DNA from: Scleroderma bovista | Lineage: Eukaryota > Basidiomycota > Agaricomycetes > Boletales > Sclerodermataceae | Assembly: GCA_037178675.1 (NCBI GenBank) | Contig: JAYMGJ010000680.1 | Span: 186,001 to 250,000, forward strand | DNA: 64,000 nt | Direction of reading: 5' to 3' | In this document: positions 47,989 through 59,306 of the stretch, piece by piece | Layout of the letters: every line of letters starts with the position of its first letter | How positions within the stretch are numbered: position 1 is the first letter of the stretch | Position numbers and translations under genes: made by a program | The notes under the pieces: generated by a model | Told to the model about the DNA's origin: nothing | The model's database searches: none | The model's input: the letters and a program-made list of their open reading frames with translations, nothing else

Positions 47989-48359
47989 CTCTCAAGCGTG
48001 CAGCTGTAAGATGACATGAGATTATGTCAGCAGCCTTTTACATGCCCAAGTAATACCGTTTACTATTTCCACCCTTGTACAAGTAATTGCGAACAACATG
48101 ATGGTACACCCATTTTATTTGTTACAGCATCGATTTCTTTAGGCTCCTACGTATTAAGTGTCCCATCTGAAAAGACCGCGAGCTGGGGCGACTTCGGAGT
48201 GGTCGCCGCATTGTTGTCATGCACCACCTATTACTACTACCACAGACCTGGCTGATGTGCTTGGATGCGACAGTAAAATTTCAGCGGTTCTTTCTCCCCA
48301 CAATATATCTTCGCCAGGTGATCATCTCTAAGCTGGATCACAGGGCACATGGAATATAC
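47989..48359. other. Interval between BET5 and small membrane protein
   Basis: 371 bp: the BET5 promoter side and the 3' region of the next minus-strand gene. If the intron-like signal at the end of that gene is used, part of this stretch (about 48325-48215 on the minus strand) could encode its C-terminus. Otherwise nothing is visible. Confidence 0.4.
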
Positions 48360-48779
48360 TCACCTCTCCAATCCCAAGAGAGCAAACAACCCGATAGATA
48401 CCGATGTTACAACTCGCCGGTTCCATCTTGGTAAGTCCCACTTAATGTACCCAAAGTATGCCACTGTTCCAATTACAGCGGTATTCACTTGTGGTCCAAA
48501 CTTCAGGGTAAATTGAAAGCCAATCAAAGTCGACATACCAAAACAGCTTGTCGCTCCGGAGTGAAACAGATATCGCTTCATTAGCTGCCAAAGGTAGATC
48601 CCTTCTGCCTTTACCACTTGTAATGGCCGTCCCCTGCGTCTTTCTGGGGGATCCCTTGTGTTTTCATCAGGCACATTGATCTCTGGAGCAAGTACAGGAT
48701 TTTCCTCGTCAAAGTCATCAGGCACAATGTTAACCTTCAATATCTCATCCGACGGTGCTGGTTCAGGGATCGCACTCAT
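48360..48779 (-). CDS. Small predicted membrane protein, unknown function
   Basis: Single open frame of 139 residues, not recognised. The N-terminal half is acidic and soluble (MSAIPEPAPSDEILKVNIVP, DDFDEENPVLAPEINV) then basic (DPPERRRGRPL). The C-terminal half holds three hydrophobic stretches (SCFGMSTLIGFQFTLKF, VNTAVIGTVAYFGYI, VVTSVSIGLFALLGL). The size and layout would suit a small mitochondrial inner-membrane assembly factor, but the Cox20 signature is absent, so no function is offered. The stop TGA overlaps a strong splice donor (ag/gtgagta), so the reading frame may continue past an intron instead of ending here. Confidence 0.6.
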   Translation of the reverse strand: MSAIPEPAPSDEILKVNIVPDDFDEENPVLAPEINVPDENTRDPPERRRGRPLQVVKAEGIYLWQLMKRYLFHSGATSCFGMSTLIGFQFTLKFGPQVNTAVIGTVAYFGYIKWDLPRWNRRVVTSVSIGLFALLGLER

Positions 48780-49029
48780 AGTGAGGGGGCTTGGGTCCTG
48801 GCGCGGCTAGATACAAACGTCTCTACGCTTCTCGAACGAGTTCAAATAAACGCTCACCGGTTCCGAAGGAAGCGAGTCGCTTTCATCAATAGACGTATGC
48901 ATGGCTCGCACTGACTCCTATGATGGGAGGCAGCAAGTTGCAGGTCGTGACGTCACTTAGTTGCATCATGGTCACATGATCCGGGGTATGATTATGTCTG
49001 TAGCTATCTGTGTATAATACATTTGCATC

Positions 49030-52000
49030 CTAGAAAACATCCAACGAATAGGGGCAGTCAGTAGCAAGGTGTCCATAGCTCTCGCAGTCCACACAAAACT
49101 GTTCCGATGAAATGCGCACGGCAGTGAATTTATCCTTGGAGGACGGTTTTGGTGCACCATCCTTCAGAAGATCGCATGTGAAGATATCGTGACCAGGTTG
49201 TTCGCAAATCTCGCAAACGTCTTCACTTGGCACGGAGTGTAGCTCATCACCACTGCTTGCCACAGTTGAAGCGATCGAGAGCTTGCGCTGGATGGCATTC
49301 CCAGGTTCAAGGTCATCTTTCTTCTTCCCTCGAGACAGTTTCTCTTTCAAACGTTCAATTTCTTGTTCAAGCTCGTCCTGTCAAGCATTAGTCATTCAGT
49401 CCAGTAAATGTGTATGACCAAGCATACTTCTCGATAGATCTGGGAAAGCCAACTTATTAGCTGATCCGACTTGAATACCACAGAATGTTACCTTGGATTC
49501 CACCAGTGTTTCGAGTTCACTGATTTCCTTATTCAACTAAACAGATGTGTAAGCACGTGCAGTCACTGTACTCAAAAAGGTTTCAGCGTACGTCGTGTGT
49601 CACTCGGGCAGCTTTCATTTCAGCTTCCGCAAGTCGTTTGCGGAGTTGCTCGAGTTCGGGCTAGGAGGCATTAAGCAACATAGTCCAGGAGCGACACCTC
49701 TCAGCTTACCTCGTACTCGACAGGGGTAGAGGAATTGGCTGAATCAAGAACGGCCTCCTGAGCAGATAGACTTTGTTCAACGTTCTCTTCAAGAACCTTC
49801 AACTCCTGTAGATGCAACAATGAGAGCAACGAATAGGATCTCTTGTAAACCTACTTGTCGTAGTTGATCCGTCTCTGACATTAAAAGCCGATTTTCTGAC
49901 TCAAGAAGCTTCTTGCGCTGAGTTACGGTTACTATCTCCTTCTGCAACTCTTGCACAATATGTCTGCAAAAGGGTTTTCAATCGCCCAAAAGCCAAATAA
50001 CAATGCTTACTTCAGCCCTTTGATTTCTTCCGATTCGTGCTTGGGCGCAGAACTCTTCGAGTACTCCGATAGGCCATTAGGAATGTCGCGGTTGAACCTC
50101 TTCCGCAAGGTCTCCAGTTCCAGCGACTGTTCCTCCAGCCGCTTTCGTAGCGCCACCACCTCTGCGTATTCATCTCGGTGAAGCCCTTCCCTCGAGTCCT
50201 GGATTTCCTCCACTAAGCGTGTGTGTTCTATAGGCGCTTGGCGGCGTGTAGTTACATGTCTCCGCAGCTCACTGCCTTCGCCGTTAACACCTGCGTCAAC
50301 AGCCTTGGAAAGAACGTTAGTTTGGAAATGTCAGGAAACCACACATGCGAACTTCACCGCTGCGTCTGACCGCAGAGCTTCGATCTCTGCTCGTGCGTCC
50401 TCGAGTGCAAGGGTGCTTTCGCGTAGGGCTTCTTCAACTTCCTCGATACGAGTCTTGGCTAAAGCCTCCGCCTTCGCGACTTGCTCAACAGTTTTGCGAC
50501 CCTCGTTCAGTTCACACTTCATGGCATCTTCCTTCTCTTTGAATCGCCTGAGTTTTTCCCTCATCGCTGCTTCCTCTCTTTCTGATGCTGCCAGGACATC
50601 CTCCAGTGCATCTTCCGCAGCAGAAAGCTTCTTCTGGAGGTGTTGAACTTGTTCGCGAAGAGTTTCGTTGTCGATCTCGGCAGCAGTTGCACGCTGTGAT
50701 GCCACACCCGCTGAATGTGGAGCAGTGGATTTCCTTGCCTGTTCTTCAAGCGCCATAATTCGGTCTTCCAAATCGTATCGCAAGCCATCCGCTGTACTCA
50801 GACGTTCTTCATACAAGGCAATAGTTTCCTACATCCAAACCCATCAACAAGCATATTAGCCTCGGACACCAATGCTTACCTGGCCTGCTTGACGGAGTTC
50901 CTCTATTTGCGTTCCGAGTTCTTTACGTTCTATATCCAACTCTGTGGACACTTTCTCCAGGCGCCCTTCTAAAAGTGCGATCTCGGCATTCTTGGCTTTC
51001 AATAACGCGCCACTTTCGTGTTCTGCGCCCTCCTTGACCTCTATTGCTTGTTTAAGACTTTTTACCAAAGCTTCACTCGTTTCGAGCTTTGCCTGGAGAT
51101 CATTGAAACGCGCTTCACTCTCCATCCTGGAGCGTTCCAGCTCTGCCGCGGTCTGTGAGTGTGAGCGTTCCAACGCCTCAAATCTGGAATCCTTCTCGTT
51201 TAACCTCCGTTCTAGACCACGAGCCTCCTTTTCCATCTCTGACAAGGAGGAGAGGGCGGCATCGCGTTCTTGTTCAACAGCATGATGTTTTTCGTCATCT
51301 GCACGCAAAGATGTAATGGTTTCTCTTAAAGAGAGGTTTTCCTTCTGCAAGGATTCCAAACTAGCATTTAGGGCTGAGAGGTCTATTTCATTCCCTTGTG
51401 GCATGCTAACATCTGCTGGCGTGGTTGGGCTATGAGAAGAAGGTAGAGAAGGAGATTCATCAGTGAGTGTCTCCCCAGCTACTAGCCGGTTTATTTTGTC
51501 TTGCAGAGTCTGAGCGGAAGCAACGAGGTCCAGGGAAGATGGTGGCCGATCTGGGTCGCCATTGGGGGAGCGTTGGGAGCTCGCAGAATTTGGCTGTACT
51601 GGGTTTGGAGGAGGAGGCATCGCAACAGAACTAGGTATGCGGGGCCTTGGTGTATTCAAAGACGGTTTATGTTTCCCACCAGGCGTGAGCACTCCTTCTG
51701 ATTGATTTACAAGGCGAGATGCAGCACGGGCTTTAGGGGTTGTGAAGGGAGATTCTGAGGGTCGCGAATGGGACTCAAGTGTTCGACTGGGCGATGATGA
51801 CGGTGGCCGAAGGGAAGGCTCACTAGCGGGAGACTCATGCGCTGCGGGGCGGGAGTTCAGTTGTTTTGCCGTTAAGCCAAGGTACTTGGATGCTCTTGAA
51901 CCGGATGTTATCTGACTCTCTAAGCTGGGGCGTGCTTGTTCAGGGAGCTTGCCGATGGTTGTGCATTGTTTCGTCTTTCTAACGGAAGGAGTAGCACTGG

Positions 52001-52882
52001 GGGTGATCCGACCAGACATAGCGAGGGGGTTTTTCCTGTCCGTGAAAGGAGTGATCCGGCCAAAGGAATTAGATGGAGTGATACGTCCGCTAGAAAGAGA
52101 CATAGGAGCCGACGGTGTGACTCGCCCGCTACGAGAGGAAGCAACAGATGGTGGTCGGAAACTTGTGCCAGCAGTTGCAGCTGACAACTTGGCTGACGCA
52201 ACAAAAACACCGCAATTAGGGGGACACCTAAAGTACCGTTTCCTAGAGAATGACGCATGAGTTTCTATGGCCTCAGTAAGCCACCCCGAGGCCGGGAAAG
52301 CGAATAGCCATCGAATACATCGACTCACCCATTAACAGAACCATCGTTTTTCCCTTTCCCCTCGAAACCTCCACTTAACTCAACGCCAGCCCACAAACCA
52401 GGTTTCCCGTCAATTTGACCAAGATACTTCAAAGTACCCTCATAACCCAATGATTCAATCCGAACGTTCTCGCCAATGTCGAAAGATCGATATGCGCGGC
52501 TAGTACTTCTTGAAAATACATCAGACTGGCGACTTGGGGGGCGTGCGGAAGGGGTTTTCGCTCTTGGATGGAGCGAACTCGGGACAGAGGAGGCTGACGG
52601 TCTTCCAGCAACTGATCGCCTTCCGGATGGGAGAGTACCCCCCGTGGACTGTGAGGAGGAGAACGGGGAAGAGCTACGGGTCAGACTTGAACGGTGTTGT
52701 GAGGGGTCGTTCGCTTTGATTGCATCTGCTAGGGCGCGGGAGGCATACTCGGCGTCGGGGTCGTGGATAGCGTTGATGTTGACACTGGAAACGGAACGGA
52801 ATCTTCCTGGCGTAGGTATCCCAGTAGATTTTCCCGGTGTAGGTATTCCTGATATTCTTGGTTTCCCCGGCGTGGTCGACAT
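49030..52882 (-). CDS. CLIP-170-type CAP-Gly microtubule plus-end protein
   Basis: Cytoplasmic linker that tracks growing microtubule ends and connects to dynein and EB1 proteins (Bik1 in yeast, Tip1 in fission yeast). Starting MSTTPGKPRISGIPTPGKST at 52882, a disordered Ser/Pro region with SxIP-like repeats is followed by the CAP-Gly domain: FDIGENVRIESLGYEGTLKY, GQIDGKPGLWAGVELSGG, the GKNDG tubulin-tail motif, and, after an 87-nt intron, RYFRCPPNCGVFV. A Gly-Arg-Ile-Thr-Pro repeat linker (SGRITPS, FGRITPF) precedes a long coiled coil (about 51400-49300) cut by many introns. The C-terminus carries two CCHC zinc knuckles, CEICEQPGHDIFTC and CVDCESYGHLATDC, ending at 49030. Zinc knuckles there bind EB1 or dynactin in known CLIPs. 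Confidence 0.93.
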
Positions 52883-53088
52883 CTCACTCGTAGGTGAACT
52901 ACACAAGCGGTACTAACGTCCGCAAAGGTCACGTGACGAAAGTGACGGGGATGAGTGGATTTTCGTCTTGCTTGGTGATTTCTAACGATCAGTAGATCAC
53001 ACAATGTATGGCAATTGGGAAGCTTGATTTAAAGAAGTCTGCATGAAATGGGATACGGACAACAAGGCATAGGAGCATGTCATAACAC

Positions 53089-53706
53089 CTAACCACGCTT
53101 CTTCGATACACCAACAGTTTTCCCCCGACGGCCTTGGCCCACTTCAGTATGGCACAACTTGCACGCGGCAATCCACTCACCTGTGGTTTTTGTGTGTTGC
53201 CCACGCACCCTGAGACCCCAGAAATGTCTCAGTCCACGATGAGCCCGAATCTTCTTCAACCGCTCAAGATCGTCACGAAGTTTGGAGTCCACACCGTTGG
53301 ACAGTATTTGATAGTTCTTTCCATCGACAATATCTTTTTGCCTGTTCAGGAACCAAGTCGGAATTTTGAATTGCGTGGGGTTTTGAATGATGGTAACAAG
53401 ACGCTCGAGCTCGTCCGAGTTGAGTTCTCCAGCGCTGCAAGATCCTCCATGACAAGCGTCGCGGCGAGAGAGAAGGTGCCTACCGTTTATTAAGGTCGAC
53501 GTCTGCCTTTTTGCAGACAAGGTTGGAATAACGGCGCCCGACACCCTTGATTTCGGTCAGCGCGTACATAATCTTCCGCTTTCCATCCACATTGGTGTTC
53601 AGCAGTCGAAGAATGTGCTGGTACAGCAAGTCAGCGGTGAGCAGGATAGCAATATGGGCCAAATAACCTGAAATTGCTGGTGGGCTTCCGGGACGACAAG
53701 AGACAT
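53089..53706 (-). CDS. RPS18: 40S ribosomal protein S18 (uS13)
   Basis: Small-subunit ribosomal protein at the head, contacting tRNA and the large subunit. Exon 1 (53706-53668) encodes [13 protein letters not shown]. After an intron come [40 protein letters not shown] and DLNKR, then a further intron and [66 protein letters not shown] and finally, after a last intron near 53180-53130, [13 protein letters not shown] with the stop at 53089. Essentially invariant across eukaryotes. It is paired head to head with RPS8. Confidence 0.97.
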
Positions 53707-54009
53707 GGCGAACTAAAGAGGAAAGAGTAAGTTATCTGTCCATGGCCGAGGGAATCCACCGGTCAAAGCTCGCTGCGTTCTCGCGCAGACAGTTGGTCGC
53801 CGCCGCAGCATGGAATCTGGCACCCAAGGAGGAAAACGCGACTCACCTGTGTTGACCTGCTGGTCCTCGAGGATGTTCGGTGTTGCAAGGACGAGGTCGT
53901 GCGGAGTTCGGTGGTTGGCAATTGCCGGTGGCCCTCGGCAACGTCCGGGGAGCTTAAGTCCTGTAAACCTTATTGCCTCCAAGTACTCTCATCCCCACAA
54001 GACATCGAC
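53707..54009. promoter_or_regulatory. Divergent ribosomal-protein promoter RPS18 / RPS8
   Basis: 303 bp between the opposed start codons of two 40S subunit genes. Such sharing would couple their expression. The stretch has T-rich and C-rich patches but no open frame; specific factor sites cannot be named with confidence by eye. Confidence 0.6.
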
Positions 54010-54904
54010 ATGGGTAAGAATGCTGGCCGTCTGTACCGTTTCTGATCTTTCTGATCCCTTCAACTGAAAGGTATTTCTCGCTCGTCCCGGCACAAACGAT
54101 CGGCAACGGGTGCCCAGCGCGCCCACTACCGCAAGAAGAGAAAATTCGAGCTCGGTCGTCAGCCTGCTAACACTAAGCTCGGCCCCAAGCGCATCCATAC
54201 CGTTCGTGTACGTGGTGGGAACCTCAAGTACAGAGCCCTTCGTCTCGACACCGGTAACTTCGCATGGGCCTCTGAACACACCACTAGGAAGACCAGAATT
54301 ATCGGCGTGGTCAGCATTTGTGTAATTCTGCCTTGTGATTCTCGCTCAAGGCGATCTAGGTCTACAATGCCTCCAATAACGAATTAGTCCGAACGAACAC
54401 ACTTGTGATGGGTGCTATCATTCAGGTCGATGCAACCCCCTTCAGACAGTGGTACGAAGCCCACGTGAGTGCTTATCGATGCAATTCCCTTCCGCAGCAT
54501 TTTACAGTGTTATCTTGCTGGCAGTACGCACAGCCCGTCACGAAGAAGGGTGCTAAAACTCAGGCAGCTGGAGAGCAGCCGGAGAAAAAGTCCAACCACG
54601 TTCAACGCAAGCTCGAGGAGAGGAAAAAGGGTAAAGTTTAAACGTGTGTCCCCATGAGTAAACTCACCGTGCCGCAGATGCCAAGTTGGACCTTCTTTTG
54701 GAGCAACAGTTTGTGGCAGGTCGTCTGTACGCAGCGATCTCTAGTAGACCAGGGCAGTGCGGTCGTGCAGATGGCTACATTCTTGAAGGAAAAGAACTCG
54801 AGGTACGGTTGTGTGTTGCTGTGTTGCACTCACTGCTGACGACATTGAAGTTCTACGTCCGGAAATTGCGCAGCGGGAAGCAGAAGCATGCCCACGGAGC
54901 ATGA
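54010..54904 (+). CDS. RPS8: 40S ribosomal protein S8 (eS8)
   Basis: Small-subunit ribosomal protein of the 40S body. The first coding exon is only 4 nt (ATG plus G, 54010-54013). A 57-nt intron follows, then [60 protein letters not shown] and [17 protein letters not shown]. Later exons give [90 protein letters not shown] and [17 protein letters not shown]. The assembled protein is a full-length eS8. The start is fixed by conservation of MGISR across fungi. Confidence 0.96.
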
Positions 54905-55386
54905 TCTTGTACATTTGTTCAGGGAATGGGAGGATTCCTTGGTGGCAATGCTATGGAGCATGCCATGTTTCAATGCAAAATATGCCTACGCTATGCTACA
55001 CTGTGTATAAAGGAAGAGAACTCCTTGAACATGACGTCACTGCAGATAGTGTGATTATGTAACGTGCTTGTCCCTCAGTAGACTCGTCCAGGTCGATGAA
55101 TGGCCCACCGTACAATCTCTAGTATACCTCAGGCTGTCTAACGGGTTTCCTGCGTTCACAGCAAGGAAGTGTCCGGACGGATCGTCGCCATCGCGGAGGG
55201 CAAGAACAAGAGAGATCGTAACCACAGCCTTGAACAACAATAGCGGTAAGTACAATGGAGTAATAACATGCACCTGGCACGCCTCTGACGGACTCTTATA
55301 TCATGTCCCACTCAAGGCCTCATCCCCCCTCCGTGATAGCTGGCTACATACGATCTTCATTCTGGTCCGCGACCTCTGAACACTTC
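54905..55386. other. Interval RPS8 to TRP-like gene
   Basis: 482 bp, presumably the RPS8 3' region and the promoter of the next gene on the same strand. The open frame at 55068-55379 has no recognisable domain and no start context of note. No snoRNA boxes could be identified. Confidence 0.45.
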
Positions 55387-57871
55387 ATGCTTTCCTTCGT
55401 CGCCCGGCTGCGACACTTCGCACCGTTACTTTTCGCCTTTGCTCCCTTAGTGGCTGGTCGAGATGACTCCCTTTGTGAGTCCATCTCCCATGTCATTGCC
55501 ACTGATGCCTATCCTGATGCCGGCCTCTGCTAGTTACATCCTCAGTCACCTATTGCTCAGAACCAGACGCTCTCCTTATCCAACAATTCGACCTTACTTA
55601 CTTCCAAAAGAACTCGTCTGTATGGTTCAATATCTCGGCTGCAAGCGTGGTATGTCCCTCGGGCGTTCGTTCGCATCGTGCAGTTTTAACGGTCTTGCCT
55701 TAGCAACCAAACGTGAATGTCTCCGCCAATATCTTGCTGAACGTGTATGGGATGCATCCCGTCAACTTCACCATCGATCTATGTTCCTTGTTTAATGGAG
55801 CGCTCTGCCCACTGCCAACGTATAACTTTACTGGTTCTGACACAGTCCCCTTACCAACATCTCTCGGCGTAAACGAGATGATCCCCGGGATTGCTTTTAA
55901 GATACCAGACCTTGAGGCGTACGTTATTGATATCATCGGTGTTTGCATCGTCTCATTCCCTTTCAGCTATGCTCAGCTCACTTTAACAGAGGTGGATACA
56001 GGGACACAGAAGGCCTGTGTGCAAGCCACCTTATCCAATGGCTGGTCGGCCCATCAACGAGCCGTGGAATGGGTTACAGCGGGCCTGGGACTACTCGCGT
56101 TGCTTTCCGCTATCTGGTTTTCAGTCTCGTGGGATAGCATCGCCCCGATTCGCTTTGTCGATTTGTTCTCCCTCTATCAGTGGGCAGCTTGGACCACACT
56201 TCTAGACCTAAATTATCCTTCAGTTTATCGTGCTTTTGCGACCAATTTCGCATGGGCAATGGGACTATTTTCAGCATCTGCAGACTCACCCATTCAACAG
56301 TCGATCAACAACATGCGCCACCTCACTGGTGGTGCTATGGCTGACGCATCCGGAGGATCTGCAGTCGCTCTCGTTAACAGAAAGCTTAGCCCTTACAATG
56401 CCTTTGCTACTTTCTTCGTCCCAGGGGTTGCTCAGCTGTCCCAGGCCAAGCGAGGAATTTTATTGGCTGCGTCCAGTGCATCAACAAGCTACGTGTCGCC
56501 TGCAACGCTAGGCATAAAGCAGTTGAATTCTGCAGGCGCCGTACAGCTAGTGACTTCCTCATCTTCTAACGTTCTGCAAGCTGGGATCCCTATCTACGTA
56601 AATTATATCGGAATCGCGACTGCAAATGCGTTTATGACGATATTCCTCGTCGCGTTGATGCTCCTTGCCATTCTACTCGTGGCCCTTGCCGCTGGCTATG
56701 GCATTGTGTCACTTGGGAGTCGCTTTGGCAAATTCGAGCACGCACGATTTACGGAACTTAAGGTCCAATACCCAGCATTCGCCCGCGCTTGGCTTCTACG
56801 CGTGGTAAGCTTTACTTCGTTAGTGACATGGAGGCACGTTTTTCATCCTAGTCTCAGTGCCTCATCGTCTTTACTCCCGTGACAATTTTCGCCATGTATC
56901 AATGGACCCTCAATGACTCGTGGCTTTCGATCCTTTTCTCGGTGATCTCTCTCTTGGCTGTAGTCGGATACCTTCTCTACTCTGCGATTCGGCCAGTTCG
57001 CATTGCAAATGCCGATACACCTTATGTGCTGTACAGTCAACCCGGCTATCGGATCGCTTATGGCCCTCTCTTCGTATTGTATCGACCCGAGAGGTACTAT
57101 GCCTACGTACCTCTCCTCATCGCCACGTTAGTCAAGGCTATCTTCACGGCATTCGCCCATACAAATGGTGAAGTACAAATCATAGCCATCTTGATCATAG
57201 AAATTGCATTACTTGCTACGCACCTCATCTCCCGCCCGCATCGAACCAGAGGAGCAAAGGTTCTGGAGACATATTTGGCCATCACACGAGTATTGTGCAC
57301 GGGCTTACTCGTTCCGTTTATCGAGCCAATTGGCCTGGGCGCCATTCCCCGCGTAATCATCGGAATCGTCATTGCTGTTATCATATCCGTAGCAGTGATC
57401 GTCATGTTCTTCAACGTCCTCGTTAATATGGGGATCTTCAAAGGCAGCCGGCAACCACCCACAGATATCTCGGCTCTGGAGAAGAGGACTTCTGGGGATG
57501 CGGGTGCGGAGAGACCAGCTAATCCGACGCCAACTCAACGGATGGTCTCCTTGGATCCTACTGTCAATCAACCATACCCAGATAGTCCATCTCGGCTGTC
57601 GGCCTCGACACAAAGCAATTACACGCAGGAGTCTGGGTCTACTACGCTAGGCTCTCTGTTACCACGTCGGTGGTCCATCCAGCCCTCCCAACCATCACAT
57701 TCTCGCAACAATTCACTTTCGTACAATTCCCCATCTCGCTCATCCCATTACACGTCAACGCATGCTTCATCACCTCGTCAGTCACACCCTCCTTCACCGC
57801 TTCACTCGCAACTATACAGTAGACCACCAACAACCGAACATTCGCCTATTCAGTTCGCGGACTCTAGATAG
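55387..57871 (+). CDS. TRP-like/FLC-family membrane protein with ML-type lumenal domain
   Basis: Multi-pass protein of the fungal flavin-carrier/Pkd2-like family, implicated in FAD or heme transport and calcium handling at ER or plasma membrane. The start MLSFVARLRHFAPLLFAFA is a signal peptide ending near LVAGRDDSL. After a short intron an N-glycosylatable ML-like lumenal domain follows (LTYFQKNSSVWFNISAAS, LNVYGMHPVNFTIDLCSLFN, FPFSYAQLTLTEVDTGTQ). Then come about nine hydrophobic segments, including TAGLGLLALLSAIWFSVSW, FMTIFLVALMLLAILLVAL and WLSILFSVISLLAVVGYLL. DLNYPSVYRAFATNFAWAMG is the family signature after the first membrane helix. The Ser/Pro-rich cytosolic tail ends at 57871. Substrate specificity is unknown. 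Confidence 0.88.
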
Positions 57872-58398
57872 CAACTGCCCATTTATGCATGTAGCATTCA
57901 GCATTCTCTTCTGTCAGTCAATCACTCGCACACTCATTCATACATTTCACATTTATTCGCGGAGAACATCTTGGTTCATGCTAAATCATCAGATATAGTT
58001 TTGTTGATATCTTTAATGGATTTTTCAACTTCATCACAATTCACTTGTGTAAACCCGCACCGTACGAGCCCAGGCCGCCTCACCACATGTTTTACATGTA
58101 TGCGGAAGCCGCTATGTGAGGCCCATGATGGCAACTACGTGCTGGAGAGAGCTCCAAACGGTCGAGAGATCGAGTGAAAATGGGAATTTGGTCCAAAGTC
58201 ACGCATTGAATATGATAATGGATATAGAATAGCATTCAACCTGACTCTAAGATCCTACCTGGCTCAGTGCACGTCAAGATTATTTTGTTGGAGTGCCTTT
58301 GACACACAGAAATCGAAAAGGTGGGGTTTTTTCCCAACTGGTGCGACCTTGATGAAAAAAGGTGACTGCTGTAATGATACTATGTACTACCACAGGGT
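57872..58398. other. Convergent 3' interval, TRP-like gene and ATP5
   Basis: 527 bp downstream of both genes, containing A/T-rich stretches suited to polyadenylation. No supported gene is visible. Confidence 0.45.
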
Positions 58399-59139
58399 CT
58401 ATACGGATTCTGAACACCACGTAAGAAATGGAAATGGGACGGATAAATAACTAAGAAACGTACCAGAAAGAATGTTGTTGAGTTTGTTGACACGTGATGA
58501 CACGCTCAGGTCTATGCTCTTGTCACCAAAGTCGACGACGATGCCGCCCAACAAAGAAGGATTGACCTTCAATCTGATGAGCAGGGCTGGTCAAGAGGGA
58601 AGTACGCAACGACTAACCTTGTTCGTGACTTTCAACGATTTGGCCTGCTGTGCGGTCTGAGACTGCTTTAGAATGGTCTCGAGCTTGGCCGCGACGTCTT
58701 TTGGTAATGGAGCCGCGGAAGTAACGAGCACTTCCAGTTCGCCCCGGTACTTTGCGACCAGTTCATTGAAACCCTCGATAACGCCTGGTGCTTCGACGAG
58801 CCTGCCGTTCTCAGAAAGCACAGCGAAGAGGTTCTTGGTAATATCGGAGATGGGTTCCTTCCTCAGACCCTCTGCCCGGGAAAATATAGCATTCAAGCCG
58901 CCCGCACGGTCGTTTGCTGACAGAGTAGGATTTGAGATGAATTCCCTCAGCTCGGGTACCTCAGCAATAGACTTCGAGATGAAGTTGACCTCTGTCTGGA
59001 CTTTGGTGAGGGTCTGGGGGGATCTCTTGAGAGCTGCGGAATAGAGAGCATTGGAGTACTTGAGAGCAATGGAGGATGCAGCTCTGCGGCCGTGACCGAG
59101 GGTGGCGGTCGCAGCAGACGAGCGAAAAGCTGCCAACAT
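58399..59139 (-). CDS. ATP5: Mitochondrial ATP synthase subunit 5 (OSCP)
   Basis: Oligomycin-sensitivity-conferring protein linking the F1 head to the peripheral stalk of mitochondrial ATP synthase. The start at 59139 gives MLAAFRSSAATATLGHGRRA, an arginine-containing presequence, then SSIALKYSNALYSAALKRSP, EVPELREFISNPTLSANDRA, ITKNLFAVLSENGRLVEAPG and VIEGFNELVAKYRGELEVLV. After an intron come the conserved C-terminal NPSLLGGIVVDFGDKSIDLS and VSSRVNKLNNILS. A final three-residue exon (ESV, stop at 58399) lies beyond an intron of about 60 nt; without it the frame would run on without the normal end. It is divergent from the pyroglutamyl peptidase gene, 167 bp apart. Confidence 0.95.
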
Positions 59140-59306
59140 CGTAGTCGCTGTGGATGAGAGCGAGTGTGCAAGTTTTCCCGACGAAACCCGGCCTTCAAAA
59201 AAGGAAGGAGTGTCCCATCCCCGACCCTGATATCAACTACAGTGCGTCGAGCGCCAAATGGACGTGTTGGCAGGCGAACCGTCGTGTCCCGTACACGGGC
59301 CCAAGA
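59140..59306. promoter_or_regulatory. Divergent promoter ATP5 / pyroglutamyl peptidase
   Basis: 167 bp between opposed start codons must hold both promoters and leaders. No clear core element can be assigned by eye. Confidence 0.45.

Noticed and set aside
48360..48779. Assignment as Cox20 assembly factor
   Set aside because: Size and membrane segments fit loosely, but the conserved Cox20 Pro-Cys-Arg motif before the first helix is missing.
55068..55379. 103-residue plus-strand frame between RPS8 and the TRP-like gene
   Set aside because: No domain pattern, and it overlaps the likely promoter of the next gene.
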